Shown: positions 17,649 to 26,871 of the stretch, piece by piece
Layout of the letters: each line of letters opens with the position of its first letter
How positions within the stretch are numbered: position 1 is the stretch's first letter
Origin: Oscillospiraceae bacterium
GTDB taxonomy: Bacteria; Bacillota; Clostridia; Oscillospirales; Acutalibacteraceae
Assembly: GCA_022763825.1 (NCBI GenBank)
Contig: JALEQX010000015.1
Span: forward strand, 1 to 59,749
Reading direction: 5' to 3'
Length of the DNA: 59,749 nt
Notes under the pieces: generated by a model
Told to the model about the DNA's origin: nothing
The model's input: the letters and a program-made list of their open reading frames with translations, nothing else
The model's database searches: none
Made by a program: the position numbers and the translations under genes

Positions 17649-17651
17649 GTG

Positions 17652-18323
17652 TTATCGCTCCTTTTTAATAATATTGATTTTGCCCGATTTTGTTTTTGTC
17701 ATCAGCAGAATGTTTTCGGGTGAGGTCTTTTTCTTTTCTATCGTCTTTTTGAGCTGTTCCTCATTTGTGCCGCACAGCGAAAACTCCGTTTTTATTATTC
17801 TGCCGTCGGAAACGACAATGCACGGCATACCCTCGTCCTCGGCGGGGATGTTAAGGTCTTTTCTCGTGACGTTTTCCTCGGCGGGCTTTTTCATCACGCT
17901 TAACACTCCGTTCGTTTCGGCTATCGCATACTGTACTGTTGAAATGTCGAAAATATCCTTTTGTCTCAGCGCTTCGAGAATGTCGTCGACGGTGTATCTT
18001 AAATCTTTTATCAGCTTCTGGTCGATAACGCCGTCTTTTATTATAACGACGGGATTTCCCTGAAGAAGATTTCTTGCCTTAATGCTTTTCATGCTTATTA
18101 CCGACATGATTATTTCGAATGAAGCGAGAAGAAGCACCGCCATTACCGAATTCATAAGAGGCGTATCATTGTCCTGCATGGGAATCGCGGCGATTTCCGA
18201 GAGCATAATTGTTATGACGAGTTCACCCGGCTGAAGCTGGGCTATCTGACGTTTGCCCATCAGACGGATTACGACAGTCAGAAAAAAATAAAGAATAATC
18301 GTTCTGACAAACGATGTAAGCAT
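17652..18323 (-). CDS. DUF421 family membrane protein (YetF/YrbG-like)
   Basis: Three N-terminal membrane helices (~2-75) with the family motif R-L-M-G-K-R-Q-I-A-Q-L-Q-P-G-E-L-V-I, then a cytoplasmic YetF-type domain (GNPVVIIKDGVI, LRQKDIFDISTVQYAIAETNGVLSVMKK). The start is placed at ATG 18323, preceded by AAAGGA about 10 bp upstream. Longer in-frame starts upstream lack a ribosome site and would add a non-conserved stretch. 223 aa. The gene pairs with DUF4363 and is divergent from gerAA, suggesting a sporulation context. Confidence 0.87.
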   Translation of the reverse strand: MLTSFVRTIILYFFLTVVIRLMGKRQIAQLQPGELVITIMLSEIAAIPMQDNDTPLMNSVMAVLLLASFEIIMSVISMKSIKARNLLQGNPVVIIKDGVIDQKLIKDLRYTVDDILEALRQKDIFDISTVQYAIAETNGVLSVMKKPAEENVTRKDLNIPAEDEGMPCIVVSDGRIIKTEFSLCGTNEEQLKKTIEKKKTSPENILLMTKTKSGKINIIKKER

Positions 18324-18355
18324 AAAAATCAAATCCTTTCGTACATAATGTTTCC

Positions 18356-18384
18356 GCATATTCAAAAAAAATACGGTCATAATC
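18356..18384 (+). promoter_or_regulatory. Possible sigma-G-type promoter of the gerA operon
   Basis: GCATA (18356-18360), 17 bp, CATAATC (18378-18384), compared with the forespore sigma-G pattern G-Y-A-T-A / C-A-T-n-n-T-A (last base mismatched). It sits ~33 bp before the preferred gerAA start. No good sigma-A promoter is seen in this divergent gap. Confidence 0.45.
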
Positions 18385-18416
18385 ATATTGAATTTATGAA
18401 ACCGAGGCTGATTATT

Positions 18417-19907
18417 ATGGAAAAATCAGAATTTGAATCCGGGCAGAGCGCGCCCGGCGGAGTGTATTTTGATATTTTAAAAAATAAAGTGTATTTAAGA
18501 GAGCGGTTCGGCGCGACGTTCGACCTTATCATTGATGAGCACAAAACGGATAAAAATACTGTTATTTTCGTCTCTCTCGACGGAATGTATAATAATTTGC
18601 TTGCCGTCACAGGCGTTGTTTCTCCCGTATGTGAGTGTATGAAAAATGCGGAAAACCCTGACGAACTTCTTAAAATGATAACCGAGTCCGCGCCCGGCGA
18701 ATGCGACTGCCGGAGCGAATTCGAACTTGACAAAATCGTTCTGTCCGTCATCGAGGGATGCATGGCCGTTTTTATAGACGGGCTCGGCACCGCGCTGATT
18801 TTCAGCGTGCAGGGCTATTTAAAGCGCGGTATAGACGAACCGCAGAGCGAGGTTCAGGAATTCGGCTCGCGCGAAGGTTTTGTCGAGATGTTTAAAGATA
18901 ACGTCACACTGATACGTCGACGGCTTAAAACGCCCGACCTCGTTTTTGAAACGACGGATATAGGCTCCGCAGGCAAAACGAAGGTATGTATATGCTACGA
19001 CTCAAAGTGCGTTTCTCTCGACGTTTTAGACAGTGTAAAGGCAAAATTAAACAAGGTTGAAATAGATGTTCTGCTGGGCGCGGGGGAATTGAAACCGTTT
19101 CTCGATACCGGCGCGCCGTCGTTCTTTTCGGGTGTGGGAATAACCGAACGCCCCGACGTTTTGGCGTCAAAATTAGTTGAGGGCAGAGTCGGAATTCTCG
19201 TTGACGGCAGTCCGTTCGCACTCGTTGTTCCGCATTTATTTATAGAAAATTTTCACTCGCTCGACGATTATTTCAACCGTCCGTACTACGCTTCGCTCAT
19301 AAGAGTTTTAAAGCTTATCTGCTTCTTTGTCGCGTCATTTCTGCCCGGAATGTTCGTTGCCGTCGGCACGTTTCATCAGGAGCTTTTTCCCGCCGACGTA
19401 CTGTATGATATAGTCACCTCGTCGAGCAAAACCCCGTTTCCGATTCTCGTCGAAGCGCTGGTTATTCATTTTATTTACGAAATAGTCAGGGAGGCGGGAC
19501 TGCGAGTGCCGAAAATGGTCGGTCACGCCGTCAGTATAGTCGGCGCGCTCGTTATCGGCGACGCCGCCGTTGCAGCGGGTCTTATTGACTCTCCGATGCT
19601 TATAATCGTAGCCATAACCGCCGTCTCATCCGCCGCGATACCGTCGATATACCAGCCCGTAGCCGTTTTGAGATTTATATTCATAACAGTCGGAGGGCTG
19701 CTCGGAATGTACGGAATATTCATAGTGTTCGGGCTGATATCCGCAAGTCTCTGTTCGGTAAATCCGTACGGCGTGCCGTATATGTCGCCGGTATCTCCGT
19801 TTGACAGGAGGGCGCAGAGGGACAATATAATTTTTGCGGGAATCAAAAAGGTATCGGGACGCAGAATTAAAATTCAGAATCTGAAAGGAAGCGATATAAG
19901 AGAATGA
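18417..19907 (+). CDS. gerAA: Spore germinant receptor subunit A (GerAA family)
   Basis: GerA-type receptors in the spore inner membrane sense germinants and trigger germination. A soluble N-terminal domain (~250 residues) is followed by several membrane helices. Diagnostic strings are GVGITERPDVLASKLVEGRVGILVDGSPFA (written here only in part: G-R-V-G-I-L-V-D-G-S-P-F-A), SLDDYFNRPYYAS, LRVPKMVGHAVSIVGALVIGDA and SPVSPFDRRAQRD. I prefer ATG 18417, preceded by GAGG; ATGs at 18348 and 18396 lack a ribosome site. 496 aa is typical. The stop overlaps gerAB by 4 nt. Confidence 0.93.
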   Translation: MEKSEFESGQSAPGGVYFDILKNKVYLRERFGATFDLIIDEHKTDKNTVIFVSLDGMYNNLLAVTGVVSPVCECMKNAENPDELLKMITESAPGECDCRSEFELDKIVLSVIEGCMAVFIDGLGTALIFSVQGYLKRGIDEPQSEVQEFGSREGFVEMFKDNVTLIRRRLKTPDLVFETTDIGSAGKTKVCICYDSKCVSLDVLDSVKAKLNKVEIDVLLGAGELKPFLDTGAPSFFSGVGITERPDVLASKLVEGRVGILVDGSPFALVVPHLFIENFHSLDDYFNRPYYASLIRVLKLICFFVASFLPGMFVAVGTFHQELFPADVLYDIVTSSSKTPFPILVEALVIHFIYEIVREAGLRVPKMVGHAVSIVGALVIGDAAVAAGLIDSPMLIIVAITAVSSAAIPSIYQPVAVLRFIFITVGGLLGMYGIFIVFGLISASLCSVNPYGVPYMSPVSPFDRRAQRDNIIFAGIKKVSGRRIKIQNLKGSDIRE

Positions 19908-20995
19908 GCGTGCCGAACAGAAAAATTACGCCCATACAGCTGTTTTCCGTGCTGTTTTTAAGCAGGCTTTTCGCCTCGATGACGTATATAGCGGGGCTTG
20001 ACCGCGACTTGCAGCCGGGGGAAACGGTCGTAGCAATGCTTTACTCTTCGGCTTTCATTGTAATCTCGGGAGTCGGCGAAGCGGTGTTTTTAAAAAATGA
20101 CAGCGGAGTCGGAATTTTGATGAGGACAAAGAGTGTGTCAAATAAATTTTTCGTCTTTACGGACGTGTTTTATCTTGTATTTTTCCTTGCGTACTGCGCG
20201 CTTGCGGCGGCAAGATTCAACCTGTTTGTAAATTCGATTATATTTCCCGATTCGGATATGAGCTGGTTTGTTCTGCCCGTTATTGCGGGGTGCGCGTGCG
20301 TCGCATATAAGGGACTCGAATCCGTTTTGAGAAGCTCCGCTTTGTTTACTTTCATAGTCGTTTTGTCGCTCGTTTTCGTATTTTCAACGGCGGCGTCAAA
20401 GTTTGACATACTCAATTTCAGAGGGGTACGCCCGGGCAAGGGTATCGAGATGTTCGAGTCGGGATTTATGTCCGCGGTCAGGACGGCGGAGATTGCGAGC
20501 ATACCGATTCTGACCCCGTTTCTGAATTCGAGTCCCGTTAAGCCGATGTTTAAATGGACGGGCGTTACCGCAGCGTCGTTTATTCTCATTTCATCAATGG
20601 TATCGGGCGTTCTCGGTCAGTTCGGCTATGAGCAGATATTTCCGATGTACTCGCTGACAGTGCTTGCGGAATTCAGAGTTCTCGAACGGCTCGACGCAAT
20701 AATAACCGCCGTGTGGGTGCTCTGCTTTATAGCGAAAATGTCGTATTTTCTGTTCGTAAATTCGTATCTTTTAAACGAACTTACAAAGATTAAAAGAAAG
20801 TATTCTCCGTTTGTGTGCGCAGTTCCGGTCGGAATAGGCGCAATGCTGATGTCAAAGAACATTGATATTCTTGCGGACGTTATAAAATCGGGATTTTTAA
20901 CGGTGCTTTTTATCGGCGGAGGAATCGTTATACCGATTACGGTTGTAATAATCGAAAAAATACAAAAGAATAAAAACAAAGCGAGGTTTAATTGA
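19904..20995 (+). CDS. gerAB: Spore germinant receptor subunit B (GerAB, spore permease family)
   Basis: A hydrophobic 363-residue protein with about ten helices, an APC-superfamily transporter fold that binds the germinant. It opens RKITPIQLFSVLFLSRLF, the standard GerAB start, and has FLNSSPVKPMFKWTG in the middle. It is coupled to gerAA (ATGA overlap) and to gerAC (1-nt overlap). The identity of the germinant cannot be read from the sequence. Confidence 0.92.
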   Translation: MSVPNRKITPIQLFSVLFLSRLFASMTYIAGLDRDLQPGETVVAMLYSSAFIVISGVGEAVFLKNDSGVGILMRTKSVSNKFFVFTDVFYLVFFLAYCALAAARFNLFVNSIIFPDSDMSWFVLPVIAGCACVAYKGLESVLRSSALFTFIVVLSLVFVFSTAASKFDILNFRGVRPGKGIEMFESGFMSAVRTAEIASIPILTPFLNSSPVKPMFKWTGVTAASFILISSMVSGVLGQFGYEQIFPMYSLTVLAEFRVLERLDAIITAVWVLCFIAKMSYFLFVNSYLLNELTKIKRKYSPFVCAVPVGIGAMLMSKNIDILADVIKSGFLTVLFIGGGIVIPITVVIIEKIQKNKNKARFN

Positions 20996-22152
20996 TGAAA
21001 AGAATGATTGCCTTGACGGCGGTTTTTGCTCTGATAACGGCTTTGTTTTCGTCATGTTCATCAAATAATACGGAACTTCGCAACAGGCTGATTATCGAGG
21101 GGATGGGCGTCGACAGGGACGAAGACGGCTTCGTGCTGACCGTTCAGGCTCTTAATACGACGCCCCAGTCGCAAGGCTCCGATCAGACCGCTTCGAGCGG
21201 CGCCGTGATCGTATATACCGTAAAAGGAAACAGTGTTTCGGACGCTCTGTCGAAGCTCAGGCTTGTCAGCGGAAAAAATCCGCTTTATTCTCAAAACAGA
21301 ATTATAATTATCGGCTCGTCCGTCGAAAACGAGATACCCGCCACGGTCGACTTTTTTGTGCGTGAATACGCCTCGCGCATAAATGTACTCGTCGCGGTGA
21401 GTGAAAACAAAGCGTCGGCTATTCTCAATTCTCAGTCGGAGTCCGAGGCGATAGGCGCGAAAAGCGTGCAGGAGATAATCGAGCAGGGAAAGCTGTATTC
21501 GCATGCGGGAAACAGCGAAATTTACGCTCTTATGAATGATTTTTCGGACAAAAACGCAGGCGTGTGTATTCCGCTTCTCGGCACGGAAAAGGGCGTTGAG
21601 GGAGAAGACAAGGAGACAGTGAATTTAAAAGGCGCGCGTGTGTTTAAAAACGGAAAGGCGCAGTGCTATCTTACGAATGAAGAGGTTTCGTATCTTCTGC
21701 TCTCAACGGGAAAGAGCGGCAAGTGCGAGATCGCGTTTAAAGATTCGGATTCCGTTAACGTGACGGTCGAAATCCTTAAATCGAGGACGAAGGTAAAAAC
21801 GGGCAAAAAAGATTTGCCGAATCCGAAAGTCGAAATCGAACTTAATTTAAGCGCGGGCGTTCTCGAATACGCTTCGGGGACTCCCGACGGACTCAACAGT
21901 GAAAAGCTCGGAGAGATAAACGCTCTTTTAAAAGAAAAAATCGAAAGCGACATGTCCGAATTGTATAAAAAAATGCTTAAAGAGGAGAAAACGGACGTTT
22001 TTAGATTTGACAGACGTTTTTCCCTTACGCAGAGCAAAAAATATTACGAATTTGAGGACGAATGGGATTCGGTTATCGGGAATATCGAGCCGAAAATAAC
22101 GGTTGATATCGATTTAAAGAGAATCGGTATAAATTCGGCAAAGTTCAGTTAA
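20995..22152 (+). CDS. gerAC: Spore germinant receptor subunit C (GerAC lipoprotein)
   Basis: Lipoprotein subunit of the receptor. A signal peptide with Cys21 in the context L-F-S-S-C is the predicted lipidation site. The mature part starts NRLIIEGMGVDRDEDGF, characteristic of GerAC domain 1, and continues with LRLVSGKNPLYSQNRIIIIG. The C-terminal domain ends VTVDIDLKR-like (written here as I-T-V-D-I-D-L-K-R). The ATG 20995 start overlaps the gerAB stop. 385 aa. It is the last gene of the operon; I do not see a clear terminator before miaB. Confidence 0.92.
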   Translation: MKRMIALTAVFALITALFSSCSSNNTELRNRLIIEGMGVDRDEDGFVLTVQALNTTPQSQGSDQTASSGAVIVYTVKGNSVSDALSKLRLVSGKNPLYSQNRIIIIGSSVENEIPATVDFFVREYASRINVLVAVSENKASAILNSQSESEAIGAKSVQEIIEQGKLYSHAGNSEIYALMNDFSDKNAGVCIPLLGTEKGVEGEDKETVNLKGARVFKNGKAQCYLTNEEVSYLLLSTGKSGKCEIAFKDSDSVNVTVEILKSRTKVKTGKKDLPNPKVEIELNLSAGVLEYASGTPDGLNSEKLGEINALLKEKIESDMSELYKKMLKEEKTDVFRFDRRFSLTQSKKYYEFEDEWDSVIGNIEPKITVDIDLKRIGINSAKFS

Positions 22153-22260
22153 TTTTTTGTCGATTTGGTATTTACTTTTCTTATAATTTATATTATTATA
22201 TATTATTATAATGCGTAAAATACCCGAATATTGTTTCGGCGCATATTCACGGAGGATAAA

Positions 22261-23688
22261 GTGGATACCGTTAAGGATGAAAAAAACATTTTCGTATCCG
22301 AAGGGGAAATAAACAGGCAGAAGAATTACGTTTCCCTCGTTTCGCAGATACTTTCTTCAAGATATCACGACGCCCCTAAGGCGTTCGTGCATACATACGG
22401 CTGTCAGGGCAACGTCTCCGATTCCGAGAGGATAAAGGGCGTTTTAAAAGCCATGGGCTACGAATTCACAGATACGCCCGAAAACGCAGATCTTGTGCTT
22501 TTTAACACGTGCGCCGTCAGGGAGCACGCCGAGGACAGGGTTTTCGGCAACGTCGGAGCATTAAAGCCGATAAAGGTCACGCGCCCGGGTATGATCATCG
22601 CGCTGTGCGGATGTATGGTTCAGCAGGAGCATATAGCCGAAAAAATTAAAAAAAGCTATCCGTTCGTAAATCTTGTATTCGGCACGTTCGCGCTTCACAG
22701 GGTTCCCGAGCTTCTTTACAGGGTTTTATGCACGGGCAGACGCGTTTTTGAGATAAATCCCGGAGATTCGCGCGGGTCGATAGCCGAGGGACTGCCCGTA
22801 TGCCGTGACAGAGGGGCTAAGGCGTGGCTTCCGATAATGTACGGATGCAACAACTTTTGCAGTTACTGCATTGTCCCGTACGTAAGGGGCAGGGAGCGAA
22901 GCCGCCGTCCCGAGGACGTCATAGCCGAGGCTAAGGAGCTTATCGCCGCGGGAGCTAAGGACATAACGCTTCTCGGTCAGAATGTAAATTCCTACGGTAA
23001 AGGGTGCGGTTTCGACATGAATTTCGCCTCCCTTTTAAGAAAAATCAATGCGCTCGACGGCGATTTTATCATCAGATTCATGACCTCCCACCCGAGGGAT
23101 TGCACGTTTGAGCTTCTCGACACGATGGCGGAATGCGAAAAGGTCGCAAAACATCTTCATCTTCCGTTCCAGTCCGGCAGTGACAGAATATTAAAAGAAA
23201 TGAACCGCCATTACACGAGGAAGAAATATCTGTCCCTTATAGAATACGCTAAGAAAAAAATGCCCGATATCTCGCTTACGAGCGACGTTATCGTAGGATT
23301 CCCGGGCGAGACGTACGAGGACTTTTTACAGACGAAGTCGCTTATAGAAGAGGTTGAATTTACCTCGCTGTTTACGTTTATCTATTCTAAACGCGAGGGT
23401 ACGAAGGCCGCCGAAATGGACGACCCCGTACCCGCGGGAGAAAAATCGAAATGGTTTAAAGAGCTGTGCGACGCGCAGGAGGCGATAGCGGGCAGACGAA
23501 CCGCGTCGACGGTCGGCAGGGTTTACAGAGTGCTTGTCGAACCCGGAGATGAGGACGGTATGCTTGCAGGCAGAACCGAGGGCAATATAACGATTCTGTT
23601 TAAGGGTGACGAAAGCCTTATCGGAACGTTTCAGAATGTAAAAGTTACAAAGGCTCTTACGTGGATATTAAACGGAGAGCTCATATAA
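22261..23688 (+). CDS. miaB: tRNA-2-methylthio-N6-dimethylallyladenosine synthase MiaB
   Basis: Radical SAM methylthiotransferase acting on i6A37 of tRNAs; its substrate modification is made by MiaA, encoded 5 kb downstream. Domains: N-terminal UPF0004 with its cluster Cys (T-Y-G-C-Q-G-N, N-T-C-A-V-R, C-G-C-M), a radical SAM core with C-N-N-F-C-S-Y-C-I-V-P, and a C-terminal TRAM domain. I choose GTG 22261 because GGAGGA lies just before it; an in-frame TTG at 22231 would start upstream of that ribosome site. 475 aa is typical. Confidence 0.94.
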   Translation: MDTVKDEKNIFVSEGEINRQKNYVSLVSQILSSRYHDAPKAFVHTYGCQGNVSDSERIKGVLKAMGYEFTDTPENADLVLFNTCAVREHAEDRVFGNVGALKPIKVTRPGMIIALCGCMVQQEHIAEKIKKSYPFVNLVFGTFALHRVPELLYRVLCTGRRVFEINPGDSRGSIAEGLPVCRDRGAKAWLPIMYGCNNFCSYCIVPYVRGRERSRRPEDVIAEAKELIAAGAKDITLLGQNVNSYGKGCGFDMNFASLLRKINALDGDFIIRFMTSHPRDCTFELLDTMAECEKVAKHLHLPFQSGSDRILKEMNRHYTRKKYLSLIEYAKKKMPDISLTSDVIVGFPGETYEDFLQTKSLIEEVEFTSLFTFIYSKREGTKAAEMDDPVPAGEKSKWFKELCDAQEAIAGRRTASTVGRVYRVLVEPGDEDGMLAGRTEGNITILFKGDESLIGTFQNVKVTKALTWILNGELI

Positions 23689-23736
23689 AACACGGTTATA
23701 TATATAAATAAAAAATAATTTTCAAGGAGAAAACAC

Positions 23737-24147
23737 ATGGACGTAATCAAAATGACAAGAGAACTCGGCAAGGCTATTCAACAGGATGAGAAATATCTCA
23801 AATTCATGGAAGCTAAAAAAGCCAACGAGGCTGACGATAAATTAAACGAGCTTATCGGCAAACTTAATCTTATCCAGCTTTCCTATCAGCAGGAGGCTGA
23901 GAAGGAGACTCCCGACGAAGCTAAAATGAAACAGTTTGACGAGGAGTTCAGAAGCGTTTACGGCGACGTTATGATTAACGAGAACATGAAGAAGTACGAG
24001 GAAGCAAGACAGGAAGTCGACAACATGATGAACTATGTCATGCAGATTCTTTCTCTGTGTGTAAACGGTGAGGATCCCGATACATGCGAGCCCGCAAACG
24101 CCGAGGGCGGATGTTCGGGCAACTGCTCGGCATGCTCGGGCTGCTGA
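23737..24147 (+). CDS. YlbF/YmcA family protein with Cys-rich tail
   Basis: 136 aa, mainly helical (MTRELGKAIQQDEKYLKFMEA, then a second long helix), matching the YlbF/YmcA family (PF06133). In Bacillus, YlbF and YmcA form a complex with YaaT that binds Fe-S clusters and influences RNase Y, sporulation and competence. The tail here has five Cys (C117, C126, C130, C133, C136) in a Gly/Ser-rich setting, which could be the Fe-S or metal site. It lies between miaB and mutS. A ribosome site (AAGGAG) precedes the ATG. Confidence 0.85.
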   Translation: MDVIKMTRELGKAIQQDEKYLKFMEAKKANEADDKLNELIGKLNLIQLSYQQEAEKETPDEAKMKQFDEEFRSVYGDVMINENMKKYEEARQEVDNMMNYVMQILSLCVNGEDPDTCEPANAEGGCSGNCSACSGC

Positions 24148-24202
24148 TAACAAAAACAGTGAGAAGCGGACGGAGAAATAAAATTATCCGTTCACTCTTC
24201 TC

Positions 24203-24229
24203 TTAAAAATTTGGAGGACAAATTTTTAA
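24203..24229 (+). promoter_or_regulatory. Perfect 11-bp hairpin in the mutS leader
   Basis: TTAAAAATTTG (24203-24213) pairs completely with CAAATTTTTAA (24219-24229). The loop is GAGGA, itself ribosome-site-like. The true mutS site AAGGAGG (24228-24234) shares its first two bases with the stem, so pairing could affect initiation or mRNA decay. A weaker GAGAAG/CTTCTC pairing (24161-24202) lies just upstream. Confidence 0.6.
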
Positions 24230-24241
24230 GGAGGAAATTAT

Positions 24242-26848
24242 ATGGCGTCATTCACACCGATGATGCAGCAGTATTTCAAAGTTAAAGAACAGTATAAGGA
24301 CGCTATCCTCTTTTTCAGACTCGGCGATTTTTACGAGATGTTTTTCGACGACGCTGAAATAGCTTCGAAAGAACTTGAACTCGTTTTAACCGGCAGGGAC
24401 TGCGGTCAGCCGGAACGCGCGCCGATGTGCGGAATTCCGTACCACGCCGCCGATTCGTACATAGCGAAACTCGTCTCAAAGGGCTACAAGGTCGCCGTAT
24501 GCGAGCAGACCGAGGACCCCGCGAGCGCAAAGGGCATTGTTACAAGAGATGTTATCAGGGTTCACACCCCCGGCACGGTTATAGAGAGCAGTATGCTCGA
24601 CGAGGATAAAAATAATTATCTCGGATGCCTTTATTTAAGAGAGGACGGAGCGGGCGTTTGTTTTTCGGACGTTTCAACCGGCGAAATTCACGTAACGCAG
24701 TTTACGGGAAAACACGCAGAGGATAAGGTCATAAACGAGACCGCGCGTTTTCTTCCGAGCGAAATCCTTATAAACGGATGTATAGAGAAATACGAAAAAT
24801 TAAAAGAATATCTGACGAGAAAGATTTCGCTTTTTGCAGAAAATCTTTCGGACGACTGTTTCGAGTACGGCAAGTGCCTCGATATGATTAAAAAACAGTT
24901 TTCGCCCGAGACCGTCGCTTCGACCGAGATTGCCGATAAAAAATACGCGGTCTGCGCGCTCGGCGCGTCGATAGGCTATCTTATATCCGTACAGAAGAAT
25001 TCACTTGAGAATATCAAGGATTTGGATTTATACAACGACGAGAAGTATATGACGTTGAATGCATCGGCAAGACAGCACCTGGAACTTACCGAGACTCAGC
25101 GCAGACGCGAGAAAAAAGGCTCGCTTCTATGGGCTCTTGATTACACGAAAACCGCGATGGGCAAACGCCTTATCCGTTCGTGGATAGAACAGCCTCTTGT
25201 AAGTGTAACGCACATAACCTCGAGACTCAACGCAGTCGAGGAACTGTTTTCGGACGCGCCGCTTCGCGAGGAACTTATTGCCGGCATGCAGGGCATAAAC
25301 GACATTGAGCGTATTGTTACGCGAATCGTCTACGGCACTGCGAACGCAAAGGAGTTAAGGGCGTTAAGTCAGACTCTCTCAAAGGTTGTTCCGATAAAGG
25401 CGCTGTTAAAAAACAGACACTCCGCCATGCTCAACGACATAGGGGATGAAATCGACCCGCTCACGGACATAACGGAACTCATAGATTCTGCGATAAGCGA
25501 CGACCCGCCGTTTACCGTCAGAGAGGGCGGAATGATAAGAGACGGATTCAATCCCGAGCTCGACGAACTGCGCAGTATAGTTTCCGGAGGCAAGGGATTT
25601 TTAGCTTCAATCGAATCCGCCGAACAGGAGAAAACGGGGATTAAAAAACTCAAGATAGGCTATAACAGGGTTTTCGGTTATTACATAGAGGTCCCGAATT
25701 CTTTTAAAGAGCTTGTCCCGGAAAATTACATCAGAAAACAGACTCTCGTCAACTGCGAGAGGTTTATAACTCCCGAGCTTAAGGAACTGGAATCAAAAGT
25801 TCTCGGAGCGCAGGAGAGGATATCGAAACTCGAATACGAGCTTTTCGTTCAGGTCAGACAGCGGGCTGCCGACGCACAGTTCAGACTCAAGGCGACTGCC
25901 GATGCAGTGGCAAAATCGGACGTTCTTTGTTCATTCGCGTATTCAGCCGTTACGAACGGATATGAACGCCCCGACGTTGACAATTCGGACGAAATAATAA
26001 TAAAAGACGGCAGACATCCGGTAGTCGAGAAGTTTTCGGACGGGGCTCCGTTCGTTCCGAATGATACCGTGCTTGACTGCTCAAAAAACAGAACGCTCAT
26101 AATAACGGGTCCCAACATGGCGGGTAAGTCGACGTATATGAGACAGACGGCGCTGATAGTTTTAATGGCGCAGATAGGCTCGTTCGTCCCCGCAAAGAGC
26201 GCGAAAATCGGCATTGTCGACAGCATATTCACGCGTATAGGAGCCTCGGACGACCTTGCGGGCGGACAGTCGACGTTTATGGTCGAGATGAGCGAGGTTT
26301 CGTCAATTCTCGAAAATGCAACTTCAAAAAGTCTTATAATTCTCGACGAGATAGGCAGGGGAACATCTACTTACGACGGTATGAGCATCGCCCGAGCCGT
26401 GCTCGAATACGTTACAGACAAAAAGAAGCTCGGAGCAAAGACGCTTTTCGCAACCCACTACCACGAACTGACGGAGCTTGAAAACGAATTCGACGGCGTT
26501 ATAAATTACAACACGTCGGTAAAGCGCAGAGGGGATTCGATTACATTCTTAAGACGAATCGTAAGAGGCCCCGCGGACGGCAGTTTCGGTATTGAGGTCG
26601 CAAAGCTTGCCGGACTTCCCCAGAGCATTATAAACAGAAGCAAGGTAATTCTTAAAAAACTCGAAGAAACCGGCAATGTTCCCGTCGTTATAAAGCATGA
26701 GACAGCCGAGGACGATTCCGGACAGATATCGTTCGAACGCGAGGCATGCGGCGACGTTATCGAGGAGTTAAGAAAGACCGACGTAAATACGTTAACTCCG
26801 ATAGAGGCTCTGACGCTTATTTACGAATTAAAAAAGAAGATAAATTAA
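24242..26848 (+). CDS. mutS: DNA mismatch repair protein MutS
   Basis: Recognises mismatches and recruits MutL. The N-terminal mismatch-binding motif is G-D-F-Y-E-M-F, with the wedge Phe30 and Glu32. The C-terminal ATPase has Walker A G-P-N-M-A-G-K-S (G623-S630), LAGGQSTFMVEM, the Walker B region SLIILDEIGRGTST and FATHYHEL. The end carries the usual PxxVI-x-R linker and a tail for dimerisation. 868 aa is normal. It is followed by mutL after 23 bp. Confidence 0.97.
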   Translation: MASFTPMMQQYFKVKEQYKDAILFFRLGDFYEMFFDDAEIASKELELVLTGRDCGQPERAPMCGIPYHAADSYIAKLVSKGYKVAVCEQTEDPASAKGIVTRDVIRVHTPGTVIESSMLDEDKNNYLGCLYLREDGAGVCFSDVSTGEIHVTQFTGKHAEDKVINETARFLPSEILINGCIEKYEKLKEYLTRKISLFAENLSDDCFEYGKCLDMIKKQFSPETVASTEIADKKYAVCALGASIGYLISVQKNSLENIKDLDLYNDEKYMTLNASARQHLELTETQRRREKKGSLLWALDYTKTAMGKRLIRSWIEQPLVSVTHITSRLNAVEELFSDAPLREELIAGMQGINDIERIVTRIVYGTANAKELRALSQTLSKVVPIKALLKNRHSAMLNDIGDEIDPLTDITELIDSAISDDPPFTVREGGMIRDGFNPELDELRSIVSGGKGFLASIESAEQEKTGIKKLKIGYNRVFGYYIEVPNSFKELVPENYIRKQTLVNCERFITPELKELESKVLGAQERISKLEYELFVQVRQRAADAQFRLKATADAVAKSDVLCSFAYSAVTNGYERPDVDNSDEIIIKDGRHPVVEKFSDGAPFVPNDTVLDCSKNRTLIITGPNMAGKSTYMRQTALIVLMAQIGSFVPAKSAKIGIVDSIFTRIGASDDLAGGQSTFMVEMSEVSSILENATSKSLIILDEIGRGTSTYDGMSIARAVLEYVTDKKKLGAKTLFATHYHELTELENEFDGVINYNTSVKRRGDSITFLRRIVRGPADGSFGIEVAKLAGLPQSIINRSKVILKKLEETGNVPVVIKHETAEDDSGQISFEREACGDVIEELRKTDVNTLTPIEALTLIYELKKKIN

Positions 26849-26871
26849 CTTAACGAAAGGAGACGGCGGAT

